Below are positions 26,419 through 35,460 of a stretch of DNA of 64,000 bases, piece after piece. The position numbers and the translations under genes were made by a program. This DNA is from Candidatus Krumholzibacteriota bacterium. Its GTDB lineage: Bacteria > Krumholzibacteriota > Krumholzibacteriia > Krumholzibacteriales > Krumholzibacteriaceae. The first letter of the stretch is position 1, and each line of letters opens with the position of its first letter. The notes under the pieces were generated by a model that was not told the origin of the DNA, made no database searches, and was given only the letters and a program-made list of their open reading frames with translations. The stretch spans positions 62,001 to 126,000 of the forward strand of contig JAFGBF010000003.1 of assembly GCA_016933255.1 (NCBI GenBank), given 5' to 3'.

Positions 26419-26895
26419 ATGATGGAAAGACCCTCATGGGATGAATACTTTATGAAGATCGCCGATCTGGTAGCCGAAAGGTCTACCTGTCTGAGGCGCC
26501 ATGTCGGGGCTGTCATCGTAAAAGACAAGAAGATCATTTCCACAGGGTATAATGGTGCTCCCAAGGGATTGAGACATTGCCTCGAACTCGGCTGCCTTCG
26601 CGAGCAGATGGGCACGCCCTCTGGGGAGAGGCATGAGCTGTGCCGCGGAGCCCACGCGGAACAGAACGCAATAATCCAGGCCGCCGGGGGAGGGACTTCT
26701 CTCGATGGCGCCACCATGTATTGTACAAACTCACCATGTTCGACATGCACGAAGATGATAATAAATGCCGGTATTTCGAGACTGGTTCTCGGCGCCACAT
26801 ATCCGGATAAGCTCGGTGAAGAGATGATAGAGGAGTCAGGAATAGAAACGGTATATCTGTCATTGGCTTCTTCGGTCGAACGACCGGAGGAATGA
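26419..26895 (+). CDS. dCMP deaminase (ComEB-like)
   Basis: 158 residues with the zinc-dependent cytidine/deoxycytidylate deaminase motif: GAHAEQNAI (zinc ligand His and catalytic Glu) and [11 protein letters not shown] (zinc cysteines). An N-terminal extra histidine/cysteine set ([17 protein letters not shown]) is usual in dCMP deaminases. It should convert dCMP to dUMP for thymidylate synthesis. It lies 16 bases ahead of nrdR and after glyA, an arrangement common in several phyla. Confidence 0.9.
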   Translation: MMERPSWDEYFMKIADLVAERSTCLRRHVGAVIVKDKKIISTGYNGAPKGLRHCLELGCLREQMGTPSGERHELCRGAHAEQNAIIQAAGGGTSLDGATMYCTNSPCSTCTKMIINAGISRLVLGATYPDKLGEEMIEESGIETVYLSLASSVERPEE

Positions 26896-26911
26896 AGTAA
26901 GGGGGCATATC

Positions 26912-27370
26912 TTGCGTTGTCCCGCGTGTGGTCATGAGGAAGACAAGGTAGTAGACAGTCGTTCGACAAAGGAAAACTCCGCTATAAGAAGACGCAGGGA
27001 ATGTATAGCCTGCGCTCATAGATTCACAACATATGAATATGTCGAACACAGGCCTGTAATGGTCGTCAAGAAGGATGGTCGCAGGGAGCATTATTCCCGG
27101 GACAAGATCCTCAACGGCCTGTTAAGGGCGTGTGAAAAACGTCCGGTCTCGATGGAGACCCTGGAAAAACTGATAGATGAAGTGGAAAAACTTGTTTCCA
27201 GCAGGGTTCGGGACGAGATTCCCACCAAAGAACTCGGGAACGAAGTGATGCTTAAGCTTGCCATGATAGACCAGGTGGCGTATGTCCGTTTTGCCTCGGT
27301 TTACAGGGATTTCAAGGATATATCTCAGTTTCTTTCAGAATTGAAAAATTTGCAGGAGAAGAGCGATTAA
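26912..27370 (+). CDS. nrdR: Ribonucleotide reductase repressor NrdR
   Basis: 152 residues. An N-terminal zinc ribbon (CPACGHEEDKVVDSR and RRECIACAHRFTTYE) is followed by an ATP-cone beginning at VVKKDGRREHYSRDKI. NrdR senses ATP/dATP and represses ribonucleotide reductase genes through NrdR boxes. The start is TTG at 26912 with AAGGGGG upstream. No nrd gene is in the window. Confidence 0.95.
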   Translation: MRCPACGHEEDKVVDSRSTKENSAIRRRRECIACAHRFTTYEYVEHRPVMVVKKDGRREHYSRDKILNGLLRACEKRPVSMETLEKLIDEVEKLVSSRVRDEIPTKELGNEVMLKLAMIDQVAYVRFASVYRDFKDISQFLSELKNLQEKSD

Positions 27371-27382
27371 AGGGAGGGAATA

Positions 27383-28324
27383 ATGAGAACTTTTTTAGGG
27401 ATTCCCGCTGAGATCCTCATCAGGCGTGTCCTTATTGCCGGCCTGATATCGGCAGCCACTGTTTACGGCGGCGCAGCTGCAGGGGCGGATAAAGAGGAAA
27501 CGACCCTGAGATTTTCTCTTAGAGAGGGAGAGATCTTAGAATACAAGAGTTCCAGGCGGATCGAGATGAACTGGCACGGAATACAGTTTGCCAGGGTCAG
27601 TAATATCAAATCGGAGCTGTCACTCGATAAGCAGTTGGAAGAGGGCCTGCAGAGGGTCGCATTAAAATTTACGGAACGTACCGACAGGATGCAAAGGGGA
27701 TCGGGCGAATTTGAGGATTTTGACGGTCCCGTCAAACCGGAAGGCAAGACGGTCAGGGTCGACATCTATGAAAACGGAAAAGTCAAGGATGCTATCGGTT
27801 TTATAATCGGCGTAAAAAAAGGCGATCCCCTTAAAGACTATGTCGAGAGATGGTTTTTCAGGCTCCCCGACGGGCCGGTCACGAAAGGTTCTGTCTGGAC
27901 AAGGACTATCCCCGAAGACGATACCGAAAAAGCGGCAGATGGAGAACAAACTCCGGAAAACAAGGGAGAAACACCGGAAGGGAAGCAGGCGGATGCGGAA
28001 AGTGGAGAAGAAACAGAGTCGTATATGAGGGGTACGATCAATTACGAGCTGGAAAAATTTGAAAAAAAAGACGGTATCATGGTAGCCGTAATCAAATATA
28101 AGGCAGAACTCGAAGCCCGCCAGATAATGGATGGCGCAGTCACTGAATCTGATATAAAATCCGAAGGTGAGGCAAAGGTCGCTGTCGATGGAGGGTACGT
28201 CGTCGAATCAAAGCTTTCTGTGGAGATGAAAGGCGATGTCATCAATATCGACGATTTCACCGGGAAAGAGACAAGAGAAGCTTTCGTACAGACTCTTTAC
28301 ACTGAAATAAAACTTGAAAAGTAG
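27383..28324 (+). CDS. Exported DUF6263-like protein
   Basis: 313 residues with a signal peptide (VLIAGLISAATVYGGAAAGA). The mature part begins with RFSLREGEILEYKSSRRIEM and contains two similar beta-rich segments separated by a low-complexity Glu/Lys/Gly/Gln linker at about residues 185-215. The layout resembles DUF6263 proteins, for which no function is known. The start follows GGGAGG by five bases. It lies between nrdR and tatC and may simply share the transcript; export before folding by Sec is expected. Confidence 0.6.
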   Translation: MRTFLGIPAEILIRRVLIAGLISAATVYGGAAAGADKEETTLRFSLREGEILEYKSSRRIEMNWHGIQFARVSNIKSELSLDKQLEEGLQRVALKFTERTDRMQRGSGEFEDFDGPVKPEGKTVRVDIYENGKVKDAIGFIIGVKKGDPLKDYVERWFFRLPDGPVTKGSVWTRTIPEDDTEKAADGEQTPENKGETPEGKQADAESGEETESYMRGTINYELEKFEKKDGIMVAVIKYKAELEARQIMDGAVTESDIKSEGEAKVAVDGGYVVESKLSVEMKGDVINIDDFTGKETREAFVQTLYTEIKLEK

Positions 28325-28337
28325 ATTTGGATCCGGA

Positions 28338-29081
28338 GTGGCCGAAAAAGACAGAGAAGAACTTAAAGAAATGGGGTTTTTGGGCCATCTGGATGAACTC
28401 AGATCGATGCTGATCGCTTCTCTTGTAGCCTGGACAGGATCTTCGATCATCCTGTGGTTCTTCTCCGGATACACTCTGGACTTCCTGCTGGCGGGGATCC
28501 CTGTAGAAAGTCTTTATTTCCACGCGCCTGTCGACGCGTTCATGGTCCGCCTCAAACTCAGCTTTATGACCGGGTTCCTTCTCTCTTTTCCATATATCCT
28601 TTTTCGTGTGTGGGCGTTTGTCTCTCCAGGACTTTTCAAAAGTGAAAAGAAAGTCATTCTGCCTCTTATTGTCCCGGCCACTCTGCTGTTTTATGCGGGT
28701 GCCGCCTTTGCCTACTGGATCATGATACCTGTCGTTCTGGAATTTCTCATTGATTTTGGAACCGAGATGCTTTCCCCACTGATCTCTGTGGACAAGTATT
28801 TCGGGTTTGTAGCGCGCCTTTGTTTCGCATTCGGGATCGTTTTCCAACTTCCGCTTGTAATAATATCCCTTACAAGTCTCGGAGTCATCTCGCCGAGCGC
28901 GTTGTTGCGGCAGTGGAGGTGGGTCATTCTCCTGATTTTCGTAACTGGAGCCGTTTTGACCCCTCCTGATCCAGCTTCACAACTGCTGATGGCTTTGCCC
29001 CTTGTTCTTCTATATCTTGTAAGCGCGACACTTTCTCTGCTTATCGAAAGGAGAAAGAAGAGAGACCGGCTGGAATCTTGA
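28338..29081 (+). CDS. tatC: Twin-arginine translocase subunit TatC
   Basis: About 247 residues with six membrane helices. The family marks are MGFLGHLDELRSML before the first helix, FHAPVDAFMVRLKLSF, and SPGLFKSEKK. TatC binds twin-arginine signal peptides and starts translocation of folded proteins. The start is uncertain: GTG at 28338 is preferred, but a TTG at 28314 overlapping the upstream stop is possible. No tatA/B gene is in the window. Confidence 0.9.
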   Translation: MAEKDREELKEMGFLGHLDELRSMLIASLVAWTGSSIILWFFSGYTLDFLLAGIPVESLYFHAPVDAFMVRLKLSFMTGFLLSFPYILFRVWAFVSPGLFKSEKKVILPLIVPATLLFYAGAAFAYWIMIPVVLEFLIDFGTEMLSPLISVDKYFGFVARLCFAFGIVFQLPLVIISLTSLGVISPSALLRQWRWVILLIFVTGAVLTPPDPASQLLMALPLVLLYLVSATLSLLIERRKKRDRLES

Positions 29082-29221
29082 CTTTAAGGACAGTTAGTGC
29101 TAGCTTGCATTGTTCGGAAAGTTTTTTGCCGCTGTTTTTTCATCCAGTTCAGATCCGCCGGAACGGCTGCAAGCGGTTTTTCCGGTGAATCACAGATCCG
29201 AAAGAGGTCGGACACGCAGTG

Positions 29222-30232
29222 ATGATATTTAACGAAAGCAAATACAGGGACAAGTTTCAGCTTCCCGTCAAAAAGGAACTCGCCTTCCTTGAAGAGATGC
29301 TGCGTCTGGCGCTTCACTCGGATGTCCCTCTGATCGAAGAGATTTGCGGTCACATAAGGGCGACATCGGGTAAAAGGCTTCGTCCGAACATCCTTTTTCT
29401 CGCTTCAAAGAGTGTCGGAGGGACTTCGGAAGCCCCGATGATCGCGGGTATGGCTGTCGAACTTATCCACACAGCCACACTTATCCACGATGATATCATC
29501 GACGGTCATCTGTTTCGCCGCGGGGAAGAAACCGTATTTGCCAGGTGGGGGAATAATGTCGCTACTATTATGGGCGACTTTCTTTACTCAAAGGCTTTTG
29601 CCAGCCTGGGTGAAGCCGGCCTGCATGAGATCATGGAGATCCTTGCCAGGACTACGAATATCATGAGTGTCGGTGAGATGATGCAGTTTCAACAGGCGAA
29701 GAATATAGATATAAGTGAAGCGGGATATATGGATATGATATACAGCAAGACAGCATCGTTATTTTCGGCATCGAGCGAGTGCGGGGCGGTCATTGGGAGC
29801 GGGGGAAGCCCGAACGGATTCAGAAAACCGTATGCCTCTTTTGGAAGGAATATAGGCCTGGCCTTCCAGATAACCGATGATCTGATAGATTATCTGGCGA
29901 TCGATGACTTTATCGGCAAGCCGACCGCTTCGGATTTTTCCGATGGCCGGGTGACCCTCCCGTTCATAAAGGCTTTCAAGAATGCTCCCTCAGAGAAGAA
30001 GAAAAGGATTAGGGAGTTCTTCCACTACGGTTTCGACAGGGACGAGGACTGGCACGAGATCATATCTTTTGTGCAGAGCTATGGAGGAGTGGAATATTCT
30101 TTCAGAAGAGCGAAAGAATTCGGGAAACAGGCAAAAGCCTCACTTGAGCCGATAGCTCCCTCGCTCGAAAGGGATGCTCTCTGTTATGCCGCTGATTACG
30201 TGACCGACAGAGTCGATCCTCTTTCGGCGTGA
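29222..30232 (+). CDS. Polyprenyl diphosphate synthase
   Basis: About 336 residues, trans-isoprenyl diphosphate synthase fold. The first aspartate-rich motif is HDDIIDG (about residues 90-94) and the second is TDDLIDY; GKRLRPNILFL and QITDDL are further marks. It condenses isopentenyl diphosphate onto an allylic diphosphate to make a long chain for quinones or lipid carriers. The chain length cannot be predicted safely; bulky residues before the first motif are absent (ELIHTATL), which favours a long product. ATG 29222 is preferred over the adjacent GTG at 29219. Confidence 0.88.
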   Translation: MIFNESKYRDKFQLPVKKELAFLEEMLRLALHSDVPLIEEICGHIRATSGKRLRPNILFLASKSVGGTSEAPMIAGMAVELIHTATLIHDDIIDGHLFRRGEETVFARWGNNVATIMGDFLYSKAFASLGEAGLHEIMEILARTTNIMSVGEMMQFQQAKNIDISEAGYMDMIYSKTASLFSASSECGAVIGSGGSPNGFRKPYASFGRNIGLAFQITDDLIDYLAIDDFIGKPTASDFSDGRVTLPFIKAFKNAPSEKKKRIREFFHYGFDRDEDWHEIISFVQSYGGVEYSFRRAKEFGKQAKASLEPIAPSLERDALCYAADYVTDRVDPLSA

Positions 30233-30299
30233 GGGCAGGGGCCGGCCGTCAGGACATATATTCCGAAATGGTGATCGATCTTTCAGTGGTGGTCAGGTA

Positions 30300-31292
30300 A
30301 TGGATGATGTCGAAGCTCTTTATTATGAGAAGCTTGACGGGTCTCGCGTTAGATGCAGCCTGTGTCCGAACAATTGTCTTATCGACCCCGGGGGAACAGG
30401 CAGATGCCGGCAGAGAAAGAATACTGAAGGTAAGCTTCTCGCAATATCATACGGCAGGACTGTGACTACCGCTCTCGATCCTATAGAAAAGAAACCTCTC
30501 TTTCATTTCATGCCTGGAAGCAGGATCCTCTCCGTTGGCCCGAATGGATGTACTTTGACCTGTGCACATTGCCAGAACTGGGAGATCTCACAAAAAACAA
30601 CCGCTACGAGGTATATCTCACCTGAACAGATCGCTGATCTTGCGTCTGAAGAAGGATCCGTCGGGGTTGCTTTCACCTATACGGAGCCTTTGGTCTGGTA
30701 TGAATATATACTTGATACGGCTGTTATTCTGAGGGAGCGAGGGCTAAAGTCGGTACTTGTCACGAATGGATATCTAAACGAGGAGCCGGCGCGCCGGATC
30801 GCCCCTCTGATCGATGCCTTCAATATCGATCTGAAAAGTTTTGATGACCGGTTTTACAGAGAGCTTTGCGGAGGATCTGTCGGACCTGTTAAAAGGTTTA
30901 TCGAGATAGCCTCATCAGCATCTCACATCGAGATCACCAATCTGGTGATCCCGGGCCTGAACGATTCGCCCCGTTCCATCGAAGATATGGCGAAATGGAT
31001 CTCCGGGATCTCAAGTGAGATCCCTCTTCATTTTTCACGGTTCTTTCCGAAGTATAAGATGGAGAAACTCGAGGCTACTCCAGCAGCGACACTCAGCACG
31101 GCATACGGCATCGCGAGAAGATTCCTTGATTATGTATATATTGGTAATATATTCATCGAAGGTACGGAGAATACTGTTTGTCCTGATTGCAGCGAACCGG
31201 TTATAAAAAGGTCAGGATACAATACCGAAATACTAGCCCCGGACGGAGTGTGTCTCCGCTGCGGGAAGGGAATCAAGGGGGTCTGGAAGTAA
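30300..31292 (+). CDS. amrS: Radical SAM protein of the AmmeMemoRadiSam system
   Basis: 330 residues. The radical SAM motif CTLTCAHC supplies Cys84, Cys88 and Cys91. An N-terminal CSLCPNNCLI motif and a C-terminal CPDCSEPV...CLRCGKG pair add further metal sites; this set is typical of AmrS, also called PflA-like. The usual partners AMMECR1 and Memo are not in the window, so the system would be completed elsewhere or the enzyme acts alone. Its biochemical substrate is not established for the family. It ends directly at the start of rsfS. Confidence 0.8.
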   Translation: MDDVEALYYEKLDGSRVRCSLCPNNCLIDPGGTGRCRQRKNTEGKLLAISYGRTVTTALDPIEKKPLFHFMPGSRILSVGPNGCTLTCAHCQNWEISQKTTATRYISPEQIADLASEEGSVGVAFTYTEPLVWYEYILDTAVILRERGLKSVLVTNGYLNEEPARRIAPLIDAFNIDLKSFDDRFYRELCGGSVGPVKRFIEIASSASHIEITNLVIPGLNDSPRSIEDMAKWISGISSEIPLHFSRFFPKYKMEKLEATPAATLSTAYGIARRFLDYVYIGNIFIEGTENTVCPDCSEPVIKRSGYNTEILAPDGVCLRCGKGIKGVWK

Positions 31293-31649
31293 TTGATCAA
31301 GATAGCACCGAAGGCGCTGGCCAGGAAAATAATAAAGGCAGCATGGGATAAAAAGGCTGAAGAAATCGTTCTTCTGAACCTGAAGAAGATCTCGGGGGTA
31401 ACGGATTATTTCGTAATTGCCTCTGCCGGAAGCGATGTTCAGGCTCGAGTGATCGCCGATCATATCGTTGACCTTCTGAAAGGAAAAGAACTCCTGCTGC
31501 ATGTCGAAGGATATGACTCGGGGAACTGGATCCTCATAGACTGTTTTTCGGTAATCGTACATATATTCAGGCCTGCAGCAAGAGAGTATTACGGGTTGGA
31601 AAAATTCTGGGGAGACGCTCCGCGAGAGGAATATCCTGATGGAAAATAA
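31293..31649 (+). CDS. rsfS: Ribosome silencing factor
   Basis: 118 residues of the RsfS/Iojap family. It shows VTDYFVIASAGSDVQARVIA, GNWILIDCFSVIVHIF and AREYYGLEKFWGDAP, all strongly conserved. RsfS binds ribosomal protein uL14 and blocks subunit joining when nutrients are scarce. The TTG start immediately follows the stop of amrS, and the end overlaps argS by 11 bases, so the three genes are translationally linked. Confidence 0.93.
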   Translation: MIKIAPKALARKIIKAAWDKKAEEIVLLNLKKISGVTDYFVIASAGSDVQARVIADHIVDLLKGKELLLHVEGYDSGNWILIDCFSVIVHIFRPAAREYYGLEKFWGDAPREEYPDGK

Positions 31650-33324
31650 CAGGTCTGAGAAAACTGTCATATCCGCCAGGAGCCGGGTGGTCGATGAGAT
31701 ATCCAGGACGATGACCTCTCTCGGTTACGACATTCAGGGGACAGAAATATATCTGGAGCGGCCGAACAACCCGGATCATGGGGACCTGAGCTGTAATCTG
31801 GCGATGGTCGTCGCCAAGAAACTCGGGATGGATCCGAAAAAGCTTGCTGAAAGCATTGTATCGGAGCTGTCGTTCGAAGAGGATTTCATAGACAAGGTGG
31901 AGGTTGCGGGACACGCTTTCATAAACCTCACCTTTTCAAAGGCTTACTTAAAGGACCAGGTAGCGCTGATCAACAGGATCGGTTCTTCTTACGGTGATTC
32001 CGAGATAGGCAGAGGCAGGAAGGTCCAGGTTGAATATGTCTCCGCCAACCCGACAGGGCCTCTGGTGATCGTTTCGGCCAGAGCCGCAGCTGTGGGAACC
32101 TCGCTGGCCCAGATACTGCGGAAGACAGGACATGACGTCGAGACTGAATACTACCTCAACGACGCCGGCAACCAGGTAAAAAAACTTGGGATATCACTTC
32201 ATACCAGATTCAGGCAGAGGATGGGGGAAGAACTGGAATTTCCGGATGACGGTTATCCGGGAGAGTATCTTGTCGATATAGCTGAAACGATAGATGAGAA
32301 TACCGGGAAAGAGTGGCTTTCCCTGGAAGAGGATGAGACCGCTAACGCCTTCGGCGGATACGCTGTATCCAGGATCACCGACGGGATAGTCGCCGATCTC
32401 GAACGATTCGGGGTCACTTTTGATAAATACTTCAAAGAATCGACTTTGTTCAGGGACGGGGGAGAGACGGGCGAGACGCTTGAGATCTTCAGGGAAAAAG
32501 AGGTCGTTTACGAAAAAGAGGGGGCGCTCTGGTTCCGCTCCACGGATTACGGGGACGAGAAGGACAGGGTCCTTATAAGGAGTGACGGTACTCCGACATA
32601 TTTTCTAGCAGATGCTGCGTATCATCTTAATAAATTCAAACGCGGGTTCGATCATGTCATAGACATATTCGGACCGGATCATCATGGGCATATAGCCAGG
32701 CTGAACGCCGCTGCCGCTGTATTCGGCGCTCCGGATAACTGGCTCGATATCCTTACTGTCCAGTGGGTACGGTTGATAGAAGATGGAAAACAGATCAAGA
32801 TGTCAAAGAGAGGCGGGGAATTTGAGACGCTGTCGGATCTTGTAGCTGATATCGGCAGCGACGCCTCAAAGTTTTTTTTCCTTATGAGGAAAACGAACGC
32901 CCATCTTGATTTTAATCTGACGCTTGCCCGGACAGAATCTGACGAGAACCCCGTTTACTATGTCCAGTATGCGCACGCCAGGATATGCAGCGTCATATCA
33001 TATGCGGAAACAGAAGGGGTTTCTTTTCCGGACGAATTATCCTGCATAGGGAAACTCGGCGAGGAAGAGGAGATGGAACTGATCAGAAACCTTGTTATTT
33101 TTCCCTACCTGATCGAGGGAGCGGCGATATCTGCCGAACCTCATCGGCTTTCGGGATATGCGCAGCAGCTCGCGGCATCGTTCCACCGCTTCTATCACGT
33201 GTGCAGGATAATTTCAAACGACAAAGATCTCAGCCAGGCAAGGCTGCTTCTTGCCGAGGCGACAAGGATAGTGCTTGCAGAGACACTTCACCTGCTCGGC
33301 ATATCGGCCCCTGAGAGGATGTAA
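31639..33324 (+). CDS. argS: Arginyl-tRNA synthetase
   Basis: 561 residues, class I aminoacyl-tRNA synthetase. The conserved SANPTGPL segment is present, but the following HIGH signature reads VIVSAR (residues 143-148) instead of the usual H-x-G-H-G-R. The second signature, KMSKRGGEFETL, is intact, as are YLNDAGNQ and the DALR-type anticodon domain at the C-terminus (SFHRFYHVCRI). The protein is full length and in frame, so I regard it as a functional member of a subclass with a variant first motif. It overlaps rsfS by 11 bases. Confidence 0.93.
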   Translation: MENNRSEKTVISARSRVVDEISRTMTSLGYDIQGTEIYLERPNNPDHGDLSCNLAMVVAKKLGMDPKKLAESIVSELSFEEDFIDKVEVAGHAFINLTFSKAYLKDQVALINRIGSSYGDSEIGRGRKVQVEYVSANPTGPLVIVSARAAAVGTSLAQILRKTGHDVETEYYLNDAGNQVKKLGISLHTRFRQRMGEELEFPDDGYPGEYLVDIAETIDENTGKEWLSLEEDETANAFGGYAVSRITDGIVADLERFGVTFDKYFKESTLFRDGGETGETLEIFREKEVVYEKEGALWFRSTDYGDEKDRVLIRSDGTPTYFLADAAYHLNKFKRGFDHVIDIFGPDHHGHIARLNAAAAVFGAPDNWLDILTVQWVRLIEDGKQIKMSKRGGEFETLSDLVADIGSDASKFFFLMRKTNAHLDFNLTLARTESDENPVYYVQYAHARICSVISYAETEGVSFPDELSCIGKLGEEEEMELIRNLVIFPYLIEGAAISAEPHRLSGYAQQLAASFHRFYHVCRIISNDKDLSQARLLLAEATRIVLAETLHLLGISAPERM

Positions 33325-33395
33325 CTGGGGGTCTGCCCGGGGCAAGCTGTCAGGGTATGAGCGGGAAACCGCGGGTTTTGATATGGGAGGATCGA

Positions 33396-34298
33396 ATGGG
33401 TCTGGTAATAGTCGGTTCGGTAGCTTTTGATACTATAGAAACGCCGGTCGAGAGAGTAGAAAGGGTCCTTGGCGGATCGGCTGTCTATTCATCGATGATA
33501 GCGTCGTATTTCTCTCCGGTTCAGCTTGTAGGTGTGGTCGGCGAGGATTTTACCGGGCAATACAGGTCTATTCTCGAATCAAAAGGTATAGGACTGGAAG
33601 GTCTTGAGACTGTTGCCGGAGGCAAGACGTTTTTCTGGGAAGGGCGCTACGGGGAAGATCCCAACGACAGGGAGACGCTTGTCCTTGAGTTGAATGTGTT
33701 CGAACAGTTCAAACCTCTGCTTCCAGAAGGGGCGAGGAAATCAGAGTGGGTCTTTCTCGGGAATATCGATCCTGAGATCCAGATAGATCTTCTTGACCAG
33801 ATAGAAGGGGATGCGCATATCGGGTGCGACACGATGGATTTCTGGATCAAAAACAAACCTGAAAAACTGCGTGAACTTCTAAAAAGGGTCGATACGCTTT
33901 TTATCAACGACAGTGAAGCAAGGTTGCTGAGTTCAGAGCCTAATCTGGTGAAAGCGGGAAAAAAGATCCTCACGATGGGCCCTTCGATAGCAGTCATCAA
34001 GAAAGGCGAGCATGGAGCGCTGCTGATTTCGGGAGACACAGTCTTTTTGACGCCCGCTTATCCGATTGAAGAGGTGAAAGATCCTACCGGGGCAGGGGAC
34101 AGTTTTGCCGGCGGGTTCATGGGATATCTTGCTTCCAGGGGCAACTCTGATCAAAAAACCCTGAAAAAAGCGATGATGATCGCAACAGTCTGCGCCAGTT
34201 TCACCTGCGAAAAGTTTTCAGTAGAATCTCTTGAGGATCTCTCCAGGGAGGATATTGAAAAACGCTTTGAGAGGTTTTCAGCGATGGTATCCCTCTGA
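33396..34298 (+). CDS. PfkB-family carbohydrate kinase
   Basis: 300 residues from ATG 33396, which has GGGAGGA six bases upstream. The ribokinase-like fold is marked by GSVAFDTIETP, LGGSAVYSSMIAS, the IKKGEHGAL strand and the ATP/catalytic motif DPTGAGDSFAGGF, whose aspartate is the base. It phosphorylates a sugar or nucleoside. It follows argS by 71 bases on the same strand. Substrate motifs do not identify the sugar. Confidence 0.85.
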   Translation: MGLVIVGSVAFDTIETPVERVERVLGGSAVYSSMIASYFSPVQLVGVVGEDFTGQYRSILESKGIGLEGLETVAGGKTFFWEGRYGEDPNDRETLVLELNVFEQFKPLLPEGARKSEWVFLGNIDPEIQIDLLDQIEGDAHIGCDTMDFWIKNKPEKLRELLKRVDTLFINDSEARLLSSEPNLVKAGKKILTMGPSIAVIKKGEHGALLISGDTVFLTPAYPIEEVKDPTGAGDSFAGGFMGYLASRGNSDQKTLKKAMMIATVCASFTCEKFSVESLEDLSREDIEKRFERFSAMVSL

Positions 34299-34391
34299 TC
34301 GCTCCCCAGACTTCGAAGCCGGTACCGGCCACGATGCCTCTTTGAAAGTTAAGTATAATCAACTATTTTGCAGTATTTTAAGTTAAGCGGG

Positions 34392-34420
34392 TTGAGTTTT
34401 ATAATGATTTATGTTACAAT
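34392..34420 (+). promoter_or_regulatory. Sigma-70 promoter
   Basis: TTGAGT, a 17-base spacer and TACAAT. Transcription would start near 34427, just before a GTG at 34430; this favours the internal GTG at 34466 as the translation start of the next gene. Confidence 0.6.
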
Positions 34421-34465
34421 TGGTTACCTGTGTTGCTATTTGTGTTAAAAGGGAATGGTTTAAGC

Positions 34466-35290
34466 GTGTTCGAAGAGTTTCCGGACAAAGATGTAATAGA
34501 TAAAGCTGAAGATCTGATCATGCATCTGCGCGATATCCGGTCGTGCCGTATTGCAACGGACGAATCGGGGAGAATAACCGAGATACATGTCGTAGCCGCG
34601 ACGAACAGGCCTCCGAAGTTGATAGCCCGTGATGTCGAGACCTGTCTCAAAGCCCAGCTCGGCATTGCCGTCGATTACAGGAAGATCGGAGTCGTTCTTA
34701 TCGATCTCGTGGATGAGGAAGAATTGACGGAGGAAGCCGAAGAGCTTGATGAAAACTCATTTTCAGTAGATGAGCTTGTGGAGAGGGGGTTTTCCGAGAG
34801 GAAGCAATTTCCTGGCAAAGAGGGAGAAAAACCCCTTGAGCAGGATACTTCAGCGCATCTTGAGTTCCTGGAAGACGATTCCAGGGTCCAGTTCAGGGGA
34901 TTGAGCCTCAGTATCGACGAATCCAGGATCGATGTCGAGGTCAAGCTTGAACGCAGCGGTATCGAGGTGGTCGGTCGTTTTGGTGCTCCAAGAAAATCGG
35001 GTCCGGCTTATGACACTGTTGCAGTAGCCACGATAGTTGCCCTTTCGGAACTGCTTGACGAGAAATTCGATCTGTGTTTATCTGGAATTGAAGAAATAGA
35101 ATTTTCAGGTAACAAAGCTCTTGTTGCGGCGGTGGAATTGATCGAAGGACGGACGCTGAGGAGTTTTTCAGGTTGCGCGTTTATGGGTAGAGACTCCAAT
35201 GAGGCCTCAGTCATGGCTGTCCTCGATGCGGTCAACCGCCCGTTAGGAAGATGGAAATCACGCAGGGAAATACACTACAGGATCAAATAG
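34466..35290 (+). CDS. Conserved hypothetical protein
   Basis: About 274 residues, soluble and acidic, without a signal peptide. The N-terminal 80 residues form an alpha/beta domain with SCRIATDESGRITEIHVVA and RPPKLIARDVETCLKAQLG. I have seen this pattern in uncharacterised bacterial proteins but cannot name it. A Glu-rich linker follows (about residues 85-125), then a second alpha/beta domain containing ATIVALSELLDEKF and AVLDAVNRPLGRW. The start is uncertain: GTG 34466 has AAGGGA upstream; GTG 34430 would be almost leaderless. It precedes an HD-GYP gene, but no role can be assigned. Confidence 0.7.
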   Translation: MFEEFPDKDVIDKAEDLIMHLRDIRSCRIATDESGRITEIHVVAATNRPPKLIARDVETCLKAQLGIAVDYRKIGVVLIDLVDEEELTEEAEELDENSFSVDELVERGFSERKQFPGKEGEKPLEQDTSAHLEFLEDDSRVQFRGLSLSIDESRIDVEVKLERSGIEVVGRFGAPRKSGPAYDTVAVATIVALSELLDEKFDLCLSGIEEIEFSGNKALVAAVELIEGRTLRSFSGCAFMGRDSNEASVMAVLDAVNRPLGRWKSRREIHYRIK

Positions 35291-35460
35291 CACCCACCGA
35301 TCTTTCCCTGATGTGAATGATTCCCGAGATAGCTGATCTGTATAGCCCTGGCCGGGGCGGAGCGCGCTGGTCTGCCGCAGATACGCATTGCAGCCGGTGC
35401 TTCAAGCGAAGAATGTGGCGATAGTCGGAATATAGGATATTTCCGGGGTGCAGGTAAAAA

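Noticed and set aside
28257-28847. Open frame of 196 codons opposite tatC
   Set aside because: Charged, low-complexity shadow of membrane-helix codons; no independent support.
34311-34329. Adjacent palindromes CTTCGAAG and GCCGGTACCGGC
   Set aside because: They lie after the PfkB gene but lack a T-run and are short; probably incidental or a weak hairpin.
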